A program made the position numbers and the translations under genes. Below are positions 34,876-46,698 of a stretch of 64,000 nucleotides of DNA, piece by piece; the first letter of the stretch is position 1, and each line of letters opens with the position of its first letter. The stretch comes from an uncultured Paracoccaceae bacterium (lineage in GTDB: Bacteria; Pseudomonadota; Alphaproteobacteria; Rhodobacterales; Rhodobacteraceae): contig CAKZTM010000032.1 in assembly GCA_937920555.1 (NCBI GenBank), positions 1 to 64,000 on the forward strand, in the 5' to 3' direction. The notes beneath the pieces were generated by a model. That model did not search any database and was not told the DNA's origin. It was given only the letters and a program-made list of their open reading frames with translations.

Positions 34876-36417
34876 TTATTGTTGCGCAGTTTGGACAGCG
34901 CCATCAAAGGCCGCCCGCGCTGTCTCAACATTGTCAATCAGTGCCGCAACCGACGGCGCGAATACGTCCGTGGCAAGGCTTGGGTAAATGCCTAGGAGGA
35001 TGGTCATAACCACCAAAGGCGCAAATAGGAGTTTCTCTCGGCCTGTCAGGTCCTGAATACCTTTGAGGCTGGCTTTGATCAGGTCACCGAAAACCACCCG
35101 GCGGTAAAGCCACAACGCATAGGCCGCCGAGAAAATCACACCGGTGGCTGCGAAAAACGCAACCCATGTGTTGACTTGGAATACCCCGACGAGGGTCAGA
35201 AACTCGCCCACAAAGCCCGATGTGCCCGGCAAACCGACATTGCCCATCGTGAAGAGCATGAAGATCAGCGCATAAGCGGGCATGCGCACCACAAGGCCAC
35301 CATAAGCATCGATATCGCGCGTGTGCATCCGGTCGTAAATTACGCCCACACATAAAAACAGCGCGCCGGAAATAAATCCGTGGCTGAGCATCTGGAAGAT
35401 CGCTCCATCAACGCCTTGCTGGTTCGCCGCAAAAATCCCCATGGTCACAAACCCCATATGGGCGACCGAGGAATAGGCGATCAGCTTCTTCATATCTTCC
35501 TGCATCATCGCCACAAGACTGGTGTAGATGATCGCAATCACGGAAAGCGTAAAGACGAAATTCGCCATCAGGTCGGAGGCAATGGGGAACATAGGCAAGC
35601 TAAACCGCAAAAACCCGTAGCCGCCCAGCTTCAAAAGCACTGCGGCCAGAACCACCGAGCCTGCCGTGGGCGCTTGCACATGCGCATCCGGAAGCCAGGT
35701 ATGTACCGGCCACATCGGCATCTTGACCGCGAAAGAGGCGAAAAAGGCCAGCCACATCAGGGTCTGTGCGCCACCAACGATTTGCCAGCCCCAGACTGAC
35801 AACGTGTCCGAGCTGAACTCATGCGCCAGAAGGCTTGGAATGTCTGTAGTGCCCGCATCCATATACATGGCGACCATTGCGACCAGCATCAAAACCGAGC
35901 CCAGAAACGTATACAGGAAGAATTTGAAGGCCGCGTAGATCCGTTCCGCCCCGCCCCAAATACCGACGATAAGGAACATCGGGATCAGACCACCCTCAAA
36001 GAACACATAGAACAGGACCAAATCAAGTGCCGCAAACACGCCGATCATCAGCGTCTCAAGCGCCAGAAACGCGATCATATACTCTTTGATGCGGTGCTCT
36101 ACATGCCAGCTTGCCCCGATAACAATCGGCATCAGGAACGTGGTCAACATGATGAACAGGACAGATATTCCATCCACACCCATCTTGTATTTCAGACCAC
36201 CAATCCAGTCATATTCCTCAACAAACTGAAAACCGGTATCTTGTGGATCAAATCCGAACATCAATGCCAGCGACAACACGAAAGTCATCACTGTGGTAAA
36301 AAGTGCCAGCATCTTTGCGTTACGCGCGGCAAGTTCATCCTCGCCCCGAAGGAAGAGCATCAAAACAGCCGCACCGATCAACGGGAGAAAGGTAATGAGT
36401 GAAAGAAGATTATCCAT
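34876..36417 (-). CDS. nuoM: NADH-quinone oxidoreductase subunit M
   Basis: Antiporter-like complex I subunit, 513 residues with 14 membrane helices. Conserved sections are [16 protein letters not shown] (about 140-155), [20 protein letters not shown] (about 230-250) and [17 protein letters not shown] (about 310-327). Its start and the nuoL stop overlap as TGATG (one base). The length matches the family. Confidence 0.98.
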   Translation of the reverse strand: MDNLLSLITFLPLIGAAVLMLFLRGEDELAARNAKMLALFTTVMTFVLSLALMFGFDPQDTGFQFVEEYDWIGGLKYKMGVDGISVLFIMLTTFLMPIVIGASWHVEHRIKEYMIAFLALETLMIGVFAALDLVLFYVFFEGGLIPMFLIVGIWGGAERIYAAFKFFLYTFLGSVLMLVAMVAMYMDAGTTDIPSLLAHEFSSDTLSVWGWQIVGGAQTLMWLAFFASFAVKMPMWPVHTWLPDAHVQAPTAGSVVLAAVLLKLGGYGFLRFSLPMFPIASDLMANFVFTLSVIAIIYTSLVAMMQEDMKKLIAYSSVAHMGFVTMGIFAANQQGVDGAIFQMLSHGFISGALFLCVGVIYDRMHTRDIDAYGGLVVRMPAYALIFMLFTMGNVGLPGTSGFVGEFLTLVGVFQVNTWVAFFAATGVIFSAAYALWLYRRVVFGDLIKASLKGIQDLTGREKLLFAPLVVMTILLGIYPSLATDVFAPSVAALIDNVETARAAFDGAVQTAQQ

Positions 36418-38522
36418 CAGCCTGCCCCCCCGATAACAAACCAGGTGATAATTGCAGCCAGTCCCATAAACATCGCAAAGGCGTAATGGAAGAGATAACC
36501 GGATTGCCAGCGGCCTAAGGTTCGGGTCACGAACGGCACGATCCCAAGTGCCAGCCCATTGATGCCACCATCAATGACACCTCCATCACCCTTCTTCCAT
36601 AAAAATGTCCCGATCCACTTGGCGGGCCGGACAAAGATCACCTCGTAAAGCTCATCAAAATACCATTTGTTGAGCAGGAAAGCGTAAAGTCCCCGCTGTT
36701 GCGCCGCCAGACGCTTTGGCAGCTCTGGGTTGTAGATGTAGAAGATCCAGCTCAGAGAGAAGCCCAAAAGCATCGCGATAAATGGTGACATCTTGACCCA
36801 TTTGGGTACTTCATGGGCTTCCAGCATCACATTGTTGCCCTCACCCACATAAAGCGCACCTTGGCCGGCCACGTAAGGCCCCATGGTATGATGACCGCCG
36901 TGGTCGTCTTTTGCGCCGTGATCATCTGCTTTTGTCTCACCATGATCATCGGTGGCCTCGCCGTGGCTTTCAGCCTCGCCGTGCGCCTCGGCAACGGTCA
37001 TGCCAAAGAAACGGTCAAATTTCTCATCAAAGAAGGAGGAATACCAAATCATGCCCGCAAAGATCGAGCCTACAGCCAGAACCATCAACGGGATCGTCAT
37101 GACACGCGGGCTTTCATGTGCATGCTCATGGGTATGATGATCGCCTCGCTCCTTACCGTAGAAGGTCAGGAAAATCAGGCGCCAAGAATAAAAGCTGGTC
37201 ATCGCCGCCGCCATCACCAAAAGCCAAAACGCGTAGCTTCCTACCCCGGTATGGGCTGCAAAAGTGCTTTCAATAATAGCGTCCTTAGACAAGAACCCAG
37301 CGAAACCAAAATGGGTCAGAGGAATTCCGACACCGGTGATCGCCAGCGTACCGATCATCATCGCCGCAAAGGTGATCGGGATTTTCTTGCGCAGATTACC
37401 ATAGTTCCGCATGTCCTGCTCATGATGCATGGCATGGATTACGGAGCCCGCACCAAGAAACAACATGGCTTTGAAGAACGCATGGGTGAAAAGATGGAAC
37501 ATGGCCGCCGAATACACGCCCACGCCCGCCGCTGCGAACATGTAGCCCAATTGCGAGCAGGTGGAATATGCAATCACCCGTTTGATGTCGTTTTGAACAA
37601 GACCAATGGTTGCTGCGAAAAACGCGGTCGAGGCACCAACAACTGTGATGAAGGCCAGCGTGCCCGGCGCATACTCCATGATTGGAGACATCCGGCAGAC
37701 CAAAAACACGCCCGCAGTAACCATTGTGGCCGCATGGATCAGGGCCGAGACAGGCGTTGGTCCTTCCATGGCGTCAGGCAGCCACGTGTGCAATAGCAAC
37801 TGCGCAGACTTGCCCATGGCACCGACAAACAACAAAAACGCCACTGCCTCAGCAGCGTTGACATCCATGCCCAAGAAATTGAACGACGTTTGCGACAGCT
37901 CCGCACCTTTCTCAAATATCACACCAAAGGAGATACTGTCAGTTAGGAAAAACAGGCCGAAAATACCAAGCGCAAAACCAAAATCACCAACCCGGTTGAC
38001 GATAAACGCTTTCATCGCAGCCGCATTCGCTGTGGGCTTGCGGTAATAAAACCCGATCAAAAGATAGGACGCGACGCCCACGCCTTCCCAGCCAAAGAAC
38101 ATCTGAAGAAGGTTGTCTGACGTGACCAGCATCAACATGGCGAAGGTGAAGAACGACAAATACGCAAAGAACCGCGGCTTATAGCTTTCGCCTTCCTTCC
38201 ACTGCGGATCCTTGTCCATGTATCCCCATGAGTAGAGATGCACGAGCGAGGACACGGTCGTCACAACCACCAACATGATCTGGGTCAGGCGATCCATGCG
38301 GATGCCCCAGTCTACGCTCAGCGCGCCAGAATCGACCCAGCGGAAAAGCGGAATGCTTTCGGGATGGTCGTAATGTTGAAAGAAAACGACCCACGAAAGG
38401 GCGGCTGCCAAAAACAGAAAGCCAGTGGCAATCATCATGGCTGCACGTTCGCCAATCATGCGATGACCAAAACCGCAAAGAAGGGCGCCAATGAGCGGGG
38501 CAAAGAGGATTATGGTAGGCAT
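36417..38522 (-). CDS. nuoL: NADH-quinone oxidoreductase subunit L, with a His-rich insertion
   Basis: Distal antiporter-like subunit of complex I and the one bearing the long lateral helix. The 701-residue protein is longer than the usual 610-660. It has [20 protein letters not shown] (about 240-260) and [20 protein letters not shown] (about 310-330) as expected. The extra length lies between the antiporter core and the C-terminal lateral helix (about residues 465-565), where a His/Glu/Asp-rich stretch (HHTHEHAHE, then [30 protein letters not shown]) interrupts the family sequence. This loop should face the periplasm or the lipid surface. It begins nine bases after nuoK. Confidence 0.97.
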   Translation of the reverse strand: MPTIILFAPLIGALLCGFGHRMIGERAAMMIATGFLFLAAALSWVVFFQHYDHPESIPLFRWVDSGALSVDWGIRMDRLTQIMLVVVTTVSSLVHLYSWGYMDKDPQWKEGESYKPRFFAYLSFFTFAMLMLVTSDNLLQMFFGWEGVGVASYLLIGFYYRKPTANAAAMKAFIVNRVGDFGFALGIFGLFFLTDSISFGVIFEKGAELSQTSFNFLGMDVNAAEAVAFLLFVGAMGKSAQLLLHTWLPDAMEGPTPVSALIHAATMVTAGVFLVCRMSPIMEYAPGTLAFITVVGASTAFFAATIGLVQNDIKRVIAYSTCSQLGYMFAAAGVGVYSAAMFHLFTHAFFKAMLFLGAGSVIHAMHHEQDMRNYGNLRKKIPITFAAMMIGTLAITGVGIPLTHFGFAGFLSKDAIIESTFAAHTGVGSYAFWLLVMAAAMTSFYSWRLIFLTFYGKERGDHHTHEHAHESPRVMTIPLMVLAVGSIFAGMIWYSSFFDEKFDRFFGMTVAEAHGEAESHGEATDDHGETKADDHGAKDDHGGHHTMGPYVAGQGALYVGEGNNVMLEAHEVPKWVKMSPFIAMLLGFSLSWIFYIYNPELPKRLAAQQRGLYAFLLNKWYFDELYEVIFVRPAKWIGTFLWKKGDGGVIDGGINGLALGIVPFVTRTLGRWQSGYLFHYAFAMFMGLAAIITWFVIGGAG

Positions 38523-38530
38523 TTGTGGTG

Positions 38531-39447
<917 letters not shown>

Positions 39448-39456
39448 GCTGTCTCC

Positions 39457-39951
39457 TTACCGGTACGGCGCATCAAGTTCGATATTGCGGGCGATCTCAG
39501 CTTCCCAGCGATCCCCATTCGCCAGCAGCTTGTTCTTGTCATAGAACAGCTCCTCGCGGGTCTCTGCCGAAAACTCGAAATTTGGACCCTCAACGATCGC
39601 ATCCACTGGGCATGCCTCCTGGCAGAACCCGCAATAGATGCATTTGGTCATGTCAATGTCATAGCGTGTCGTGCGCCGCGAGCCGTCTTCGCGCGGTTCT
39701 GCATCAATCGTTATGGCCTGCGCGGGGCAAATCGCCTCGCAAAGCTTGCAGGCAATACAACGCTCCTCGCCATTGGGGTAGCGCCGGAGCGCATGCTCGC
39801 CACGAAACCGTGGGCTAAGTGGCCCCTTTTCATGCGGATAATTCAACGTTGCTTTGGGTTTAAAGAAGTATTTGAAGCCCAGCTTCAACCCGCCCAGCAT
39901 ATCAAAAAGCAGGAAATACTTGGTCGCCCGTGTCCAATCCATCTGGCTCAT
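39457..39951 (-). CDS. nuoI: NADH-quinone oxidoreductase subunit I
   Basis: Ferredoxin-like complex I subunit that carries clusters N6a and N6b. The 164-residue protein has two 4Fe-4S motifs: [12 protein letters not shown] (about 61-72) and [12 protein letters not shown] (about 100-111). N-terminal and C-terminal segments match the alphaproteobacterial form. It sits on the peripheral arm at the membrane junction. Nine bases separate it from nuoJ and three from nuoH. Confidence 0.98.
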   Translation of the reverse strand: MSQMDWTRATKYFLLFDMLGGLKLGFKYFFKPKATLNYPHEKGPLSPRFRGEHALRRYPNGEERCIACKLCEAICPAQAITIDAEPREDGSRRTTRYDIDMTKCIYCGFCQEACPVDAIVEGPNFEFSAETREELFYDKNKLLANGDRWEAEIARNIELDAPYR

Positions 39952-39954
39952 GGT

Positions 39955-40983
39955 CTAGCCTCCTGTGGTCCAGCGGGCATAGCCCACGACATCGTATTTA
40001 GCGAGGAATGCAACAATCACGACCCAGCCGAGCGACATAGGCAAAAAGACCTTCCACCCAATGCGCATCAATTGATCGTAGCGATAGCGGGGAACAACGG
40101 CCTTGACCATGGCGAACATGAAGAAGACCATCAACATCTTCACCACCATCCAGAATGCGCCGTCCGGAAGACCCGGGATCGGCGAGAGCCAGCCTCCAAA
40201 GAAGAGCAGTGTCGTCATCGCGCACATCAAGAAAATGGCGATATACTCGCCTGCCATGAACAGCAGGAACGGCGTAGAGGAATACTCGACCTGATAGCCC
40301 GCCACGAGTTCAGATTCCGCTTCCGGCAGATCGAAAGGTGGGCGATTTGTCTCTGCCAAGGCGCTGACGAAGAACAGCACGACCATCGGCAGATGCGGCA
40401 GCCAATACCAACTGAACAGTCCGTAACGCCCCTCTTGGGCCATCACAACATCCGTAAGATTGAGCGAGCCGGTTGAGATCATGATGCCGATGATTATGAA
40501 ACCGATCGACACCTCGTAAGAGATCATCTGCGCCGCCGATCGCAAGCTGCCCAAGAACGGGTATTTCGAATTGGACGCCCATCCCCCCATGATAACGCCG
40601 TAAACTTCGAGCGAACCGATGGCAAAGAGGTAAAGAATACCGACATTTAGGTCGGCCACGACCCAACCCTCGTTAAACGGCACAACAGCCCAGGCAATCA
40701 ACGCCAGTACGAAGGACAAAAGCGGTGCCATTAGGAACACGAATTTGTCTGCGCCGGCGGGGATCACGATCTCCTTGCCGACATATTTCACAAAATCGGC
40801 GATCGTTTGGAACAGCCCCCAAGGACCCACAACGTTCGGCCCCCGGCGCATTTGAACCGCGCCCCAAATTTTACGATCCCCGTAAACGAGGAACAAAAGC
40901 GAGATCATCACGAAGCCCGTGACGGCCAACACCTGCCCCAATAGGAGCAGGAAAAGACCAAAACCGCTGTCAAAAAATCCCAT
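39955..40983 (-). CDS. nuoH: NADH-quinone oxidoreductase subunit H
   Basis: Quinone-chamber membrane subunit of complex I, 342 residues with eight helices. Conserved parts are [20 protein letters not shown] (about 34-53), [20 protein letters not shown] (about 205-224) and the cytoplasmic [15 protein letters not shown] loop. Length and start fit the family. Follows the small lipoprotein gene by nine bases. Confidence 0.98.
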   Translation of the reverse strand: MGFFDSGFGLFLLLLGQVLAVTGFVMISLLFLVYGDRKIWGAVQMRRGPNVVGPWGLFQTIADFVKYVGKEIVIPAGADKFVFLMAPLLSFVLALIAWAVVPFNEGWVVADLNVGILYLFAIGSLEVYGVIMGGWASNSKYPFLGSLRSAAQMISYEVSIGFIIIGIMISTGSLNLTDVVMAQEGRYGLFSWYWLPHLPMVVLFFVSALAETNRPPFDLPEAESELVAGYQVEYSSTPFLLFMAGEYIAIFLMCAMTTLLFFGGWLSPIPGLPDGAFWMVVKMLMVFFMFAMVKAVVPRYRYDQLMRIGWKVFLPMSLGWVVIVAFLAKYDVVGYARWTTGG

Positions 40984-40992
40984 CTACGATCC

Positions 40993-41391
40993 TCAAAACG
41001 TTGGTACACTCCCGCGTTTGCACTTGGCTACAACCTCATTCGCTTCAAGAACGAAATCGCCACTGGGTGCAATCGGGGAGATCAAATAAGTTACTTTGTC
41101 GGTTAGCACATCGCCCAAGCCGCTCCGCTCGGAGGTGACCCGGCGGGCATAAGACATGCCGCGTATAAGGGCATATTGGGAGCCCACACAATCAGCATAA
41201 GCCTGCATCGCGCCCTTAACGGGACGCGCCACAGAAACACTGACATCGACCATGTCCTTGGAAACCAGAGTGGTCGACGCCCCCATAAACCGCATAGCAG
41301 GGGCCGTCTCAACGCGCGGTCCTTCACAAGCCGCTAAGACAAACAAAACCGCCATCAACGAGGCCAAGATTATGGGCGCGTTTGCGATCAC
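40993..41391 (-). CDS. Small lipoprotein of the roseobacter nuo operon, DUF5333-like
   Basis: A 132-residue lipoprotein: hydrophobic start (about 5-21) with lipobox LAAC at about 19-22. The mature chain is Val/Ser-rich, then has CVGSQYALIRGMSY and KVTYLISPIAPSGDFVLEANEVVAKC with two additional cysteines that could be disulfide-bonded in the periplasm. I believe it is the small nuo-operon protein called DUF5333 in Rhodobacterales, from memory and position between nuoG and nuoH. Function unknown; it lies three bases from nuoG and nine from nuoH, so it is co-expressed with complex I. Confidence 0.75.
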   Translation of the reverse strand: MIANAPIILASLMAVLFVLAACEGPRVETAPAMRFMGASTTLVSKDMVDVSVSVARPVKGAMQAYADCVGSQYALIRGMSYARRVTSERSGLGDVLTDKVTYLISPIAPSGDFVLEANEVVAKCKRGSVPTF

Positions 41392-41394
41392 AAC

Positions 41395-43407
41395 CTACTC
41401 CGCCGCTATCGCAGGACGTGCCTGCGCGTTTTTTGAGAGCTCTGCCATCACCTGACTGGCCCGTGCAATCGGATTGCTGAGATAGTGGTCGTGAACCGCA
41501 ACGCCAAAATCACCCTTTGCAAGCTTTCGCGCCTTCGCAGGTACAAGCGCGTTGACAGGTACCTCGTCAATGGCGCCAAGATGCGGATGAGCCTCAAACA
41601 TGGCCTTTCGAAGCGCAGTCAGGCTGTCATACGGCAGGGTCGCGCCCAATTCAGCCGATAACGCCCGCAAGATCGCCCAGTTTTCCTTGGCCTGTCCCGG
41701 TGGGAACCCGGCACGAAGCGCCAGTTGGGGCCGGCCTTCAGTATTTACAAAAATACCGCCTTCTTCCGTATAGGCCGCCCCCGGCAAGATCACGTCAGCA
41801 CGGTGCGCCCCACGATCCCCATGGCTGCCTTGATAGATCACAAATGGACCATCCGGGATATCCACCTCATCAGCGCCTATGTTGTAGACAACCTCTGCCC
41901 CTTCAAAAGCAGCATCACCGCCGCCTTCTGTGGCGAAGCCAATATCCATGCCCCCCACGCGACCCGCGGCCGTATGAAGGATCATCACCTTTGATTGTGC
42001 GGCTTGCGCTGCGGCCAAGGCGGTTGCCAGCACTTTTTCACCATCCGGGCCTGAGATCGCCGCCTGCCCAATGATCATAACGCCCGGCATACCGTGCTTG
42101 TCGGAATGATCCTGAGCTGCCAGACCCGCCAGAGCCTCCCGCCCCGTGCCGATCTGCATCACATCAAAGGTCAGATCGTCTTCGGCACCAATACGCGCAA
42201 TTTTTGCGCCATTGAGCCAAGCCTTACGTAGCCGCGCATTCAAAACCGGGGCGTCTTGACGTGGATTGGTTCCGATCAGAAGGATCATCTTGGCCGTATC
42301 AATATCTTCGATCAATGCATCGCCCACATAGCCATAGCGATTACCGATGGGCAGTTTTGCACCATCAACCCTGCATTCGACCGCATCACCAAAATGATCT
42401 GCCAATTGCTTGGCGGCAAACATCGTCTCGGTTGAAACCAAATCGCCGGCGAAAAACACAGCTTTCTTACCAGACGCCTTTGCTTTGATCTCAGCAAATG
42501 CCTCGCCCCATGTGGCGGGCGTCAACTTGCCGGCCCGGCGGATATAGGGTTGATCCAAACGTTGCCGCCGCAGCCCATCCCACACAAAGCGGGATTTATC
42601 GCTGAGCCATTCTTCATTCACACCGTCATGATTGCGCGGCAAAATCCGCATCACTTCGCGACCCTTGGTATCGACACGAATATTGGAGCCGAGCGCATCC
42701 ATCACGTCGATGGTCTCAGTCTTGGTCAACTCCCATGGACGTGCGGTAAACGCATATGGCTTGGATACGAGCGCACCAACCGGGCACAGATCGATGATGT
42801 TGCCTTGGAGGTTCGAATTCAGCGTTTCATTAAGGTAGCTGGTAATCTCGCTGTCTTCGCCGCGTCCGGTTTGGCCCATCTGAGTGATACCCGCGACCTC
42901 AGTCGTAAAACGCACGCAACGGGTACAAGAAATACAGCGGGTCATATGGGTCTCAACGAGTGGACCGAGATCCAGATCAACCGACGCCCTCTTGGGTTCG
43001 CGAAAGCGCGAGAAATCAACGCCGTAGGCCATCGCCTGATCTTGAAGATCGCATTCGCCACCCTGATCGCAAATCGGGCAATCAAGCGGATGATTGATCA
43101 GAAGAAACTCCATAACGCCCTCACGGGCCTTCTTCACCATCGGAGATTTCGTATTGATAACCGGCGGCTGACCCTCCGGCCCGGGGCGCATGTCTTTGAC
43201 CTGCACCGCACAAGATGCGGTCGGCTTCGGCGGGCCGCCCACGACCTCCACCAGACACATCCGGCAATTGCCCGCAATCGACAACCGCTCGTGATAACAG
43301 AACCGAGGCACCTCAACGCCGACCGCTTCACACGCCTGCAACAGCGTCATGTCGGGATGGACTTCAACCTCTTCACCATCAATGACGATTTTTCTCAGAT
43401 CGGTCAT
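41395..43407 (-). CDS. nuoG: NADH-quinone oxidoreductase subunit G
   Basis: Peripheral-arm iron-sulfur subunit of complex I, 670 residues, the alphaproteobacterial short form. The 2Fe-2S ligands are in [17 protein letters not shown] (about 37-53), followed by [14 protein letters not shown] (N4/N5 region, about 110-123) and [10 protein letters not shown] (about 160-169). A molybdopterin-oxidoreductase-like domain follows that lacks cofactor function in complex I. The start is about three bases after the DUF3291 stop. Confidence 0.97.
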   Translation of the reverse strand: MTDLRKIVIDGEEVEVHPDMTLLQACEAVGVEVPRFCYHERLSIAGNCRMCLVEVVGGPPKPTASCAVQVKDMRPGPEGQPPVINTKSPMVKKAREGVMEFLLINHPLDCPICDQGGECDLQDQAMAYGVDFSRFREPKRASVDLDLGPLVETHMTRCISCTRCVRFTTEVAGITQMGQTGRGEDSEITSYLNETLNSNLQGNIIDLCPVGALVSKPYAFTARPWELTKTETIDVMDALGSNIRVDTKGREVMRILPRNHDGVNEEWLSDKSRFVWDGLRRQRLDQPYIRRAGKLTPATWGEAFAEIKAKASGKKAVFFAGDLVSTETMFAAKQLADHFGDAVECRVDGAKLPIGNRYGYVGDALIEDIDTAKMILLIGTNPRQDAPVLNARLRKAWLNGAKIARIGAEDDLTFDVMQIGTGREALAGLAAQDHSDKHGMPGVMIIGQAAISGPDGEKVLATALAAAQAAQSKVMILHTAAGRVGGMDIGFATEGGGDAAFEGAEVVYNIGADEVDIPDGPFVIYQGSHGDRGAHRADVILPGAAYTEEGGIFVNTEGRPQLALRAGFPPGQAKENWAILRALSAELGATLPYDSLTALRKAMFEAHPHLGAIDEVPVNALVPAKARKLAKGDFGVAVHDHYLSNPIARASQVMAELSKNAQARPAIAAE

Positions 43408-43410
43408 CGG

Positions 43411-43914
43411 TTACTCCGCCGCTATTGGGGCACAACGTTGTGTTTTCCACAACTGCGCGTCTTTCAAATACGTCCATCCGAACGCGTGATCGCTATCGCC
43501 GTTTTCTTGGAGATATTCAAGCCGCCCTAACGCTTCATTAAGAGAAGGTTGATGACCTTCAGGGACCCACCACATCACAAAGTGCATTTTGTCCATAAGT
43601 TCGAACCATTCAGCACGGCGCTCATAGAATTGTTTGTGAACGGTACCCCAGACGAATTTCTCCAATGACGCCACATCTTCCCAAACGGTCAGGTTGGACA
43701 CAAATTGCGGATCACCATCGATCTTATGCTCGGTGTTGCCCGTGCCGGGCTCCCCTGAGCCTTCCATCATCCACACGAAACCGGGCATGCGCTTGCCAAG
43801 CCCGTTGATCCGGTCAAGATTATCCATGAAATCCGCAACCCGAGGATCATCGGTTGGCGCAAGCAAGCGCCCGATGTTCAACTCAGCAAGAAGATGTCCG
43901 TCGGGTTGGGTCAT
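43411..43914 (-). CDS. DUF3291 domain protein inside the nuo operon
   Basis: A 167-residue soluble protein with the DUF3291 pattern: an N-terminal LLAELNIGRLLAP strand, DRINGLGKRMPGFVWMMEGSG, FVSNLTVWEDVASLEKFVWGTVHKQFY and HFVMWWVPEGHQPSLNEALGRLEYL. The fold is ferredoxin-like (dimeric alpha-beta barrel), shared with small monooxygenase-type proteins. The family is of unknown function. Its ATG overlaps the preceding small membrane gene by four bases, and nuoG follows, so it is an integral part of the operon. A cofactor- or quinone-related activity is conceivable but not shown. Confidence 0.88.
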   Translation of the reverse strand: MTQPDGHLLAELNIGRLLAPTDDPRVADFMDNLDRINGLGKRMPGFVWMMEGSGEPGTGNTEHKIDGDPQFVSNLTVWEDVASLEKFVWGTVHKQFYERRAEWFELMDKMHFVMWWVPEGHQPSLNEALGRLEYLQENGDSDHAFGWTYLKDAQLWKTQRCAPIAAE

Positions 43915-44210
43915 TTTATCCCCCTGACATTAGGCCAAGGCTTGAGTGAAATGATCAAGAAAAGTCCCATCCAAGTTAATGATGCAAGAGGTAGGATCAC
44001 ATCGAAAGCCGCCAATAAGCCAATCTTCATCGCAAACCAATAGCTCGTCGCAAACACAACTGCCGGAAGCAAAGACATCGCCTGCCAACCCAGATTATGG
44101 CCCGTTCGCTTGAACAAATAAAACAGGCAAAAAGCCATCGCAAAGATAACGAGCTGGATCAGCACCAAACCTAACGTCATCCCGTCTGCAATGGCCATCG
44201 TTTCGCTCAC
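43911..44210 (-). CDS. Small three-helix membrane protein in the nuo operon
   Basis: A 99-residue protein with three hydrophobic segments (about 8-30, 36-56 and 64-90) and very short loops; both flanks overlap neighbours by four bases (44207-44210 with nuoF and 43911-43914 with the DUF3291 gene). No family is recognised. It is probably an inner-membrane accessory of the operon. It could match one of the unidentified reading frames known in Rhodobacter nuo operons, but I did not compare sequences. Confidence 0.8.
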   Translation of the reverse strand: MSETMAIADGMTLGLVLIQLVIFAMAFCLFYLFKRTGHNLGWQAMSLLPAVVFATSYWFAMKIGLLAAFDVILPLASLTWMGLFLIISLKPWPNVRGIK

Positions 44211-45502
44211 TCCGCCGCCACAGCGCTCACACGCCCCGACCGCTTATGCTTGATCCGGTCCTCGATCTCATCGCGGTAGTGCCGGATTAGCCCCTGAATG
44301 GGCCAAGCCGCAGCATCTCCCAAAGCACAGATCGTGTGGCCTTCCACCTGCTTGGTCACGTCCAAGAGCATATCGATCTCTTCAACTTCCGCATCGCCTG
44401 TCACCAGACGGTCCATGACCCGCATCATCCAACCGGTACCTTCGCGGCACGGCGTACACTGACCGCAGCTTTCATGCTTGTAGAACTTCGACAAACGCCA
44501 GATCGCTTTGATAATATCGGTTGATTGATCCATGACGATCACCGCAGCTGTCCCAAGCCCCGAGGATTGCTCGCGCAGCCAGTCAAAGTCCATAATCGCA
44601 TCATCGCAAACAGTATGAGGCAGACACTGCACTGAAGATCCGCCCGGAATAACCGCCTTAAGGTTATCCCAACCACCACGAACACCACCACAATGTTTGT
44701 CTAACAGCTCGCGTAGTGGGATCGACATCGCCTCCTCAACCACGCACGGGTTATTTACATGACCCGAGATTGCAAACAGCTTGGTGCCTGCATTATTGGG
44801 CCGTCCAAAACCCGCAAACCAATCCGGCCCACGACGCAAAATGGTTGGCACAACCGCAATCGATTCCACATTATTGACCGTCGAAGGGCAGCCATAAAGC
44901 CCCGTATTGGCCGGGAATGGCGGCTTTAGGCGCGGCATGCCCTTTTTGCCCTCAAGGCTCTCCAAGAGTGCGGTTTCTTCACCACAAATATAGGCCCCTG
45001 CGCCGTGATGGAGATAAAGATCAAAATCCCAACCGGACTTCGCGGCGTTTTTGCCCAGAAGCCCTGCGTCATACGCCTCGTCAATCGCCGCCTGAAGCTG
45101 TTCTTTCTCGCGGATAAATTCACCGCGGATGTAAATGTAGCCAGCATTGGCACCCATTGCGAAACCAGCAATCAAACAGCCCTCAACCAGCGTGTGCGGA
45201 TCATGGCGCATGATTTCGCGATCTTTGCATGTCCCGGGCTCAGACTCGTCGGCATTAACAATTAGATAATGTGGGCGACCGTCACTTTCCTTAGGCATGA
45301 AGGACCATTTCAGCCCGGTGGGGAAACCCGCGCCTCCACGTCCGCGCAGCCCACTGTCTTTGACCCGCTGAACGATCTCGTCACGACCAAGCTTTATCAA
45401 ATCGCCCGTACCGTCCCAATGTCCGCGCGCCTTGGCACCGGACAAGGAACGATCATGCATCCCGTATATGTTGGTAAAGATGCGGTCTTGATCTTTCAGC
45501 AT
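44207..45502 (-). CDS. nuoF: NADH-quinone oxidoreductase subunit F
   Basis: NADH- and FMN-binding subunit of complex I, with cluster N3. The 431-residue protein has [18 protein letters not shown] (about 50-67; FMN/NADH site), the [18 protein letters not shown] loop (about 175-192), and the N3 cluster ligands in [11 protein letters not shown] (about 345-355) plus [10 protein letters not shown] near 394. Start and length match the family. It follows the DUF5337-like gene by two bases. Confidence 0.98.
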   Translation of the reverse strand: MLKDQDRIFTNIYGMHDRSLSGAKARGHWDGTGDLIKLGRDEIVQRVKDSGLRGRGGAGFPTGLKWSFMPKESDGRPHYLIVNADESEPGTCKDREIMRHDPHTLVEGCLIAGFAMGANAGYIYIRGEFIREKEQLQAAIDEAYDAGLLGKNAAKSGWDFDLYLHHGAGAYICGEETALLESLEGKKGMPRLKPPFPANTGLYGCPSTVNNVESIAVVPTILRRGPDWFAGFGRPNNAGTKLFAISGHVNNPCVVEEAMSIPLRELLDKHCGGVRGGWDNLKAVIPGGSSVQCLPHTVCDDAIMDFDWLREQSSGLGTAAVIVMDQSTDIIKAIWRLSKFYKHESCGQCTPCREGTGWMMRVMDRLVTGDAEVEEIDMLLDVTKQVEGHTICALGDAAAWPIQGLIRHYRDEIEDRIKHKRSGRVSAVAAE

Positions 45503-45504
45503 GG

Positions 45505-45726
45505 TTACTCTTCTCCACTGGTTTGGCGTTTACGCCAAATGCCAAACAGTACAATTCCCGCCCAGGCAAACGCCGCCAGAGCACAGAGATCTGCCAGAAA
45601 CGCAAAGCGCACAGGCAGACCCATTTTTCCACCAACAAACGACACGAACATCCAAGCAACCATTGTCACAAGAACGACGACTGATGCCAATCGCGCCTGA
45701 GACCTATGTGAACTGGGTACACTCAT
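45505..45726 (-). CDS. Small two-helix membrane protein, DUF5337-like
   Basis: A 73-residue protein with a short polar N-terminus, two hydrophobic helices (about 15-32 and 43-62) and a basic [10 protein letters not shown] tail. It sits between the HHH protein and nuoF, with only two bases to nuoF. I associate it with the small DUF5337 membrane family of Rhodobacterales nuo operons, based on recall rather than a search. Its role is not known. Confidence 0.7.
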   Translation of the reverse strand: MSVPSSHRSQARLASVVVLVTMVAWMFVSFVGGKMGLPVRFAFLADLCALAAFAWAGIVLFGIWRKRQTSGEE

Positions 45727-45742
45727 GCCGTTTGATCAGTCC

Positions 45743-46672
45743 TTAATATACGTCGCCCTTGTCCACTTTTTGCGAGAACGAAGTCTCGCCACCAGCGGCC
45801 AACAACTTCGCTTGTTCAACCCAATCGTCACGGGTCACGCGGCCTTTGAAGCCTTCGAGATTTTGGTCAACCCAAGCCACCTCATCGGCAGTCCAGGCGG
45901 CAATCTGATCGAAATGATAAAAGCCAAGGCCGTTACACATCTTCTCCATCTTCGGACCGACGCCCTTGATCTTTTTCAGGTCATCAGCTTTTCCGCCGCG
46001 CGCACCATCCAAAGCCGCAGGACGTGTTCCCGGCGAAGAAGCCTCTGCTGACCCAGCACCGACACCGGCAACGCCGGCTGCAACCGATTTCTCTTTGCTT
46101 TGCGCTTTTGCAGCTTTCTCCGCCTCAGCTTTGGCCTTGGCCGCGTCCTGCTCCGCTTTGAGCCTTGCCGCTTCCGCCTCAGCTTCAGCTTTGGCCCTTG
46201 CAGCCGCAGCCTCCGCATCTGCCTTGGCTTTCATGGCAGCAGCATCTGCATCCGCCTTAGCTTTTGCCGCAGCTTCCGTATCAGCCTTAATTTTGGCGGC
46301 TTGCGCGTCTGCATCAGCACGAGCAGCCCGTGCTGCAGCCGCGTCAGCCTCCGCTTTGGCAGCCGCATCTGCCTTAGCGGCCGCATCTGCATCAGACCGA
46401 GATGATCCACTCATGGCTGCCGCACCAACCGCGGCACCCGCAGCGGCAGTTGCCCCCGCAGCCGCGCCTGTTCCGTAACCATCTGGTTGTCCACAGTATT
46501 TGAGAACGAGCCAAAGCCCGAACGCAAACAGGCCAAGGAATGCAAGAATTGCAAGCCAAATGGCCACCTTCCCGGACAACCACCACGTGATCAGCCCAAC
46601 GATAATCGCCGCAATCACAAACCCAATGGCGCGACAGATCATACACCTCTGATTAGCATCACTATTTGACAT
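45743..46672 (-). CDS. Membrane-anchored Ala-rich coiled-coil protein with NuoE-type helix-hairpin-helix domain
   Basis: A 309-residue protein with three parts. Two membrane helices occupy about 12-32 and 37-57. Residues about 70-205 are an Ala/Lys/Glu/Asp-rich region (ADAAAKAEADAAAARAARAD and similar) predicted to be a long helix or coiled coil. Residues about 220-309 form a helix-hairpin-helix domain (KIKGVGPKMEKMCNGLGFYH) almost identical to the C-terminal domain of NuoE next door: about 68 of 86 positions by hand alignment. The gene lies directly between nuoE and nuoF. A tether that brings a NuoE-like domain to the membrane is the natural inference; DNA binding is possible for an HHH but not indicated by the context. 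Confidence 0.85.
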   Translation of the reverse strand: MSNSDANQRCMICRAIGFVIAAIIVGLITWWLSGKVAIWLAILAFLGLFAFGLWLVLKYCGQPDGYGTGAAAGATAAAGAAVGAAAMSGSSRSDADAAAKADAAAKAEADAAAARAARADADAQAAKIKADTEAAAKAKADADAAAMKAKADAEAAAARAKAEAEAEAARLKAEQDAAKAKAEAEKAAKAQSKEKSVAAGVAGVGAGSAEASSPGTRPAALDGARGGKADDLKKIKGVGPKMEKMCNGLGFYHFDQIAAWTADEVAWVDQNLEGFKGRVTRDDWVEQAKLLAAGGETSFSQKVDKGDVY

Positions 46673-46698
46673 TTTTACACTCCCTGATTTGGACCTTT

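Noticed and set aside
46000-46400. Ala codon repeats in the coiled-coil gene, looking like DNA repeats
   Set aside because: They are explained by the Ala/Lys/Glu-rich coding sequence and keep the reading frame; not a mobile repeat.
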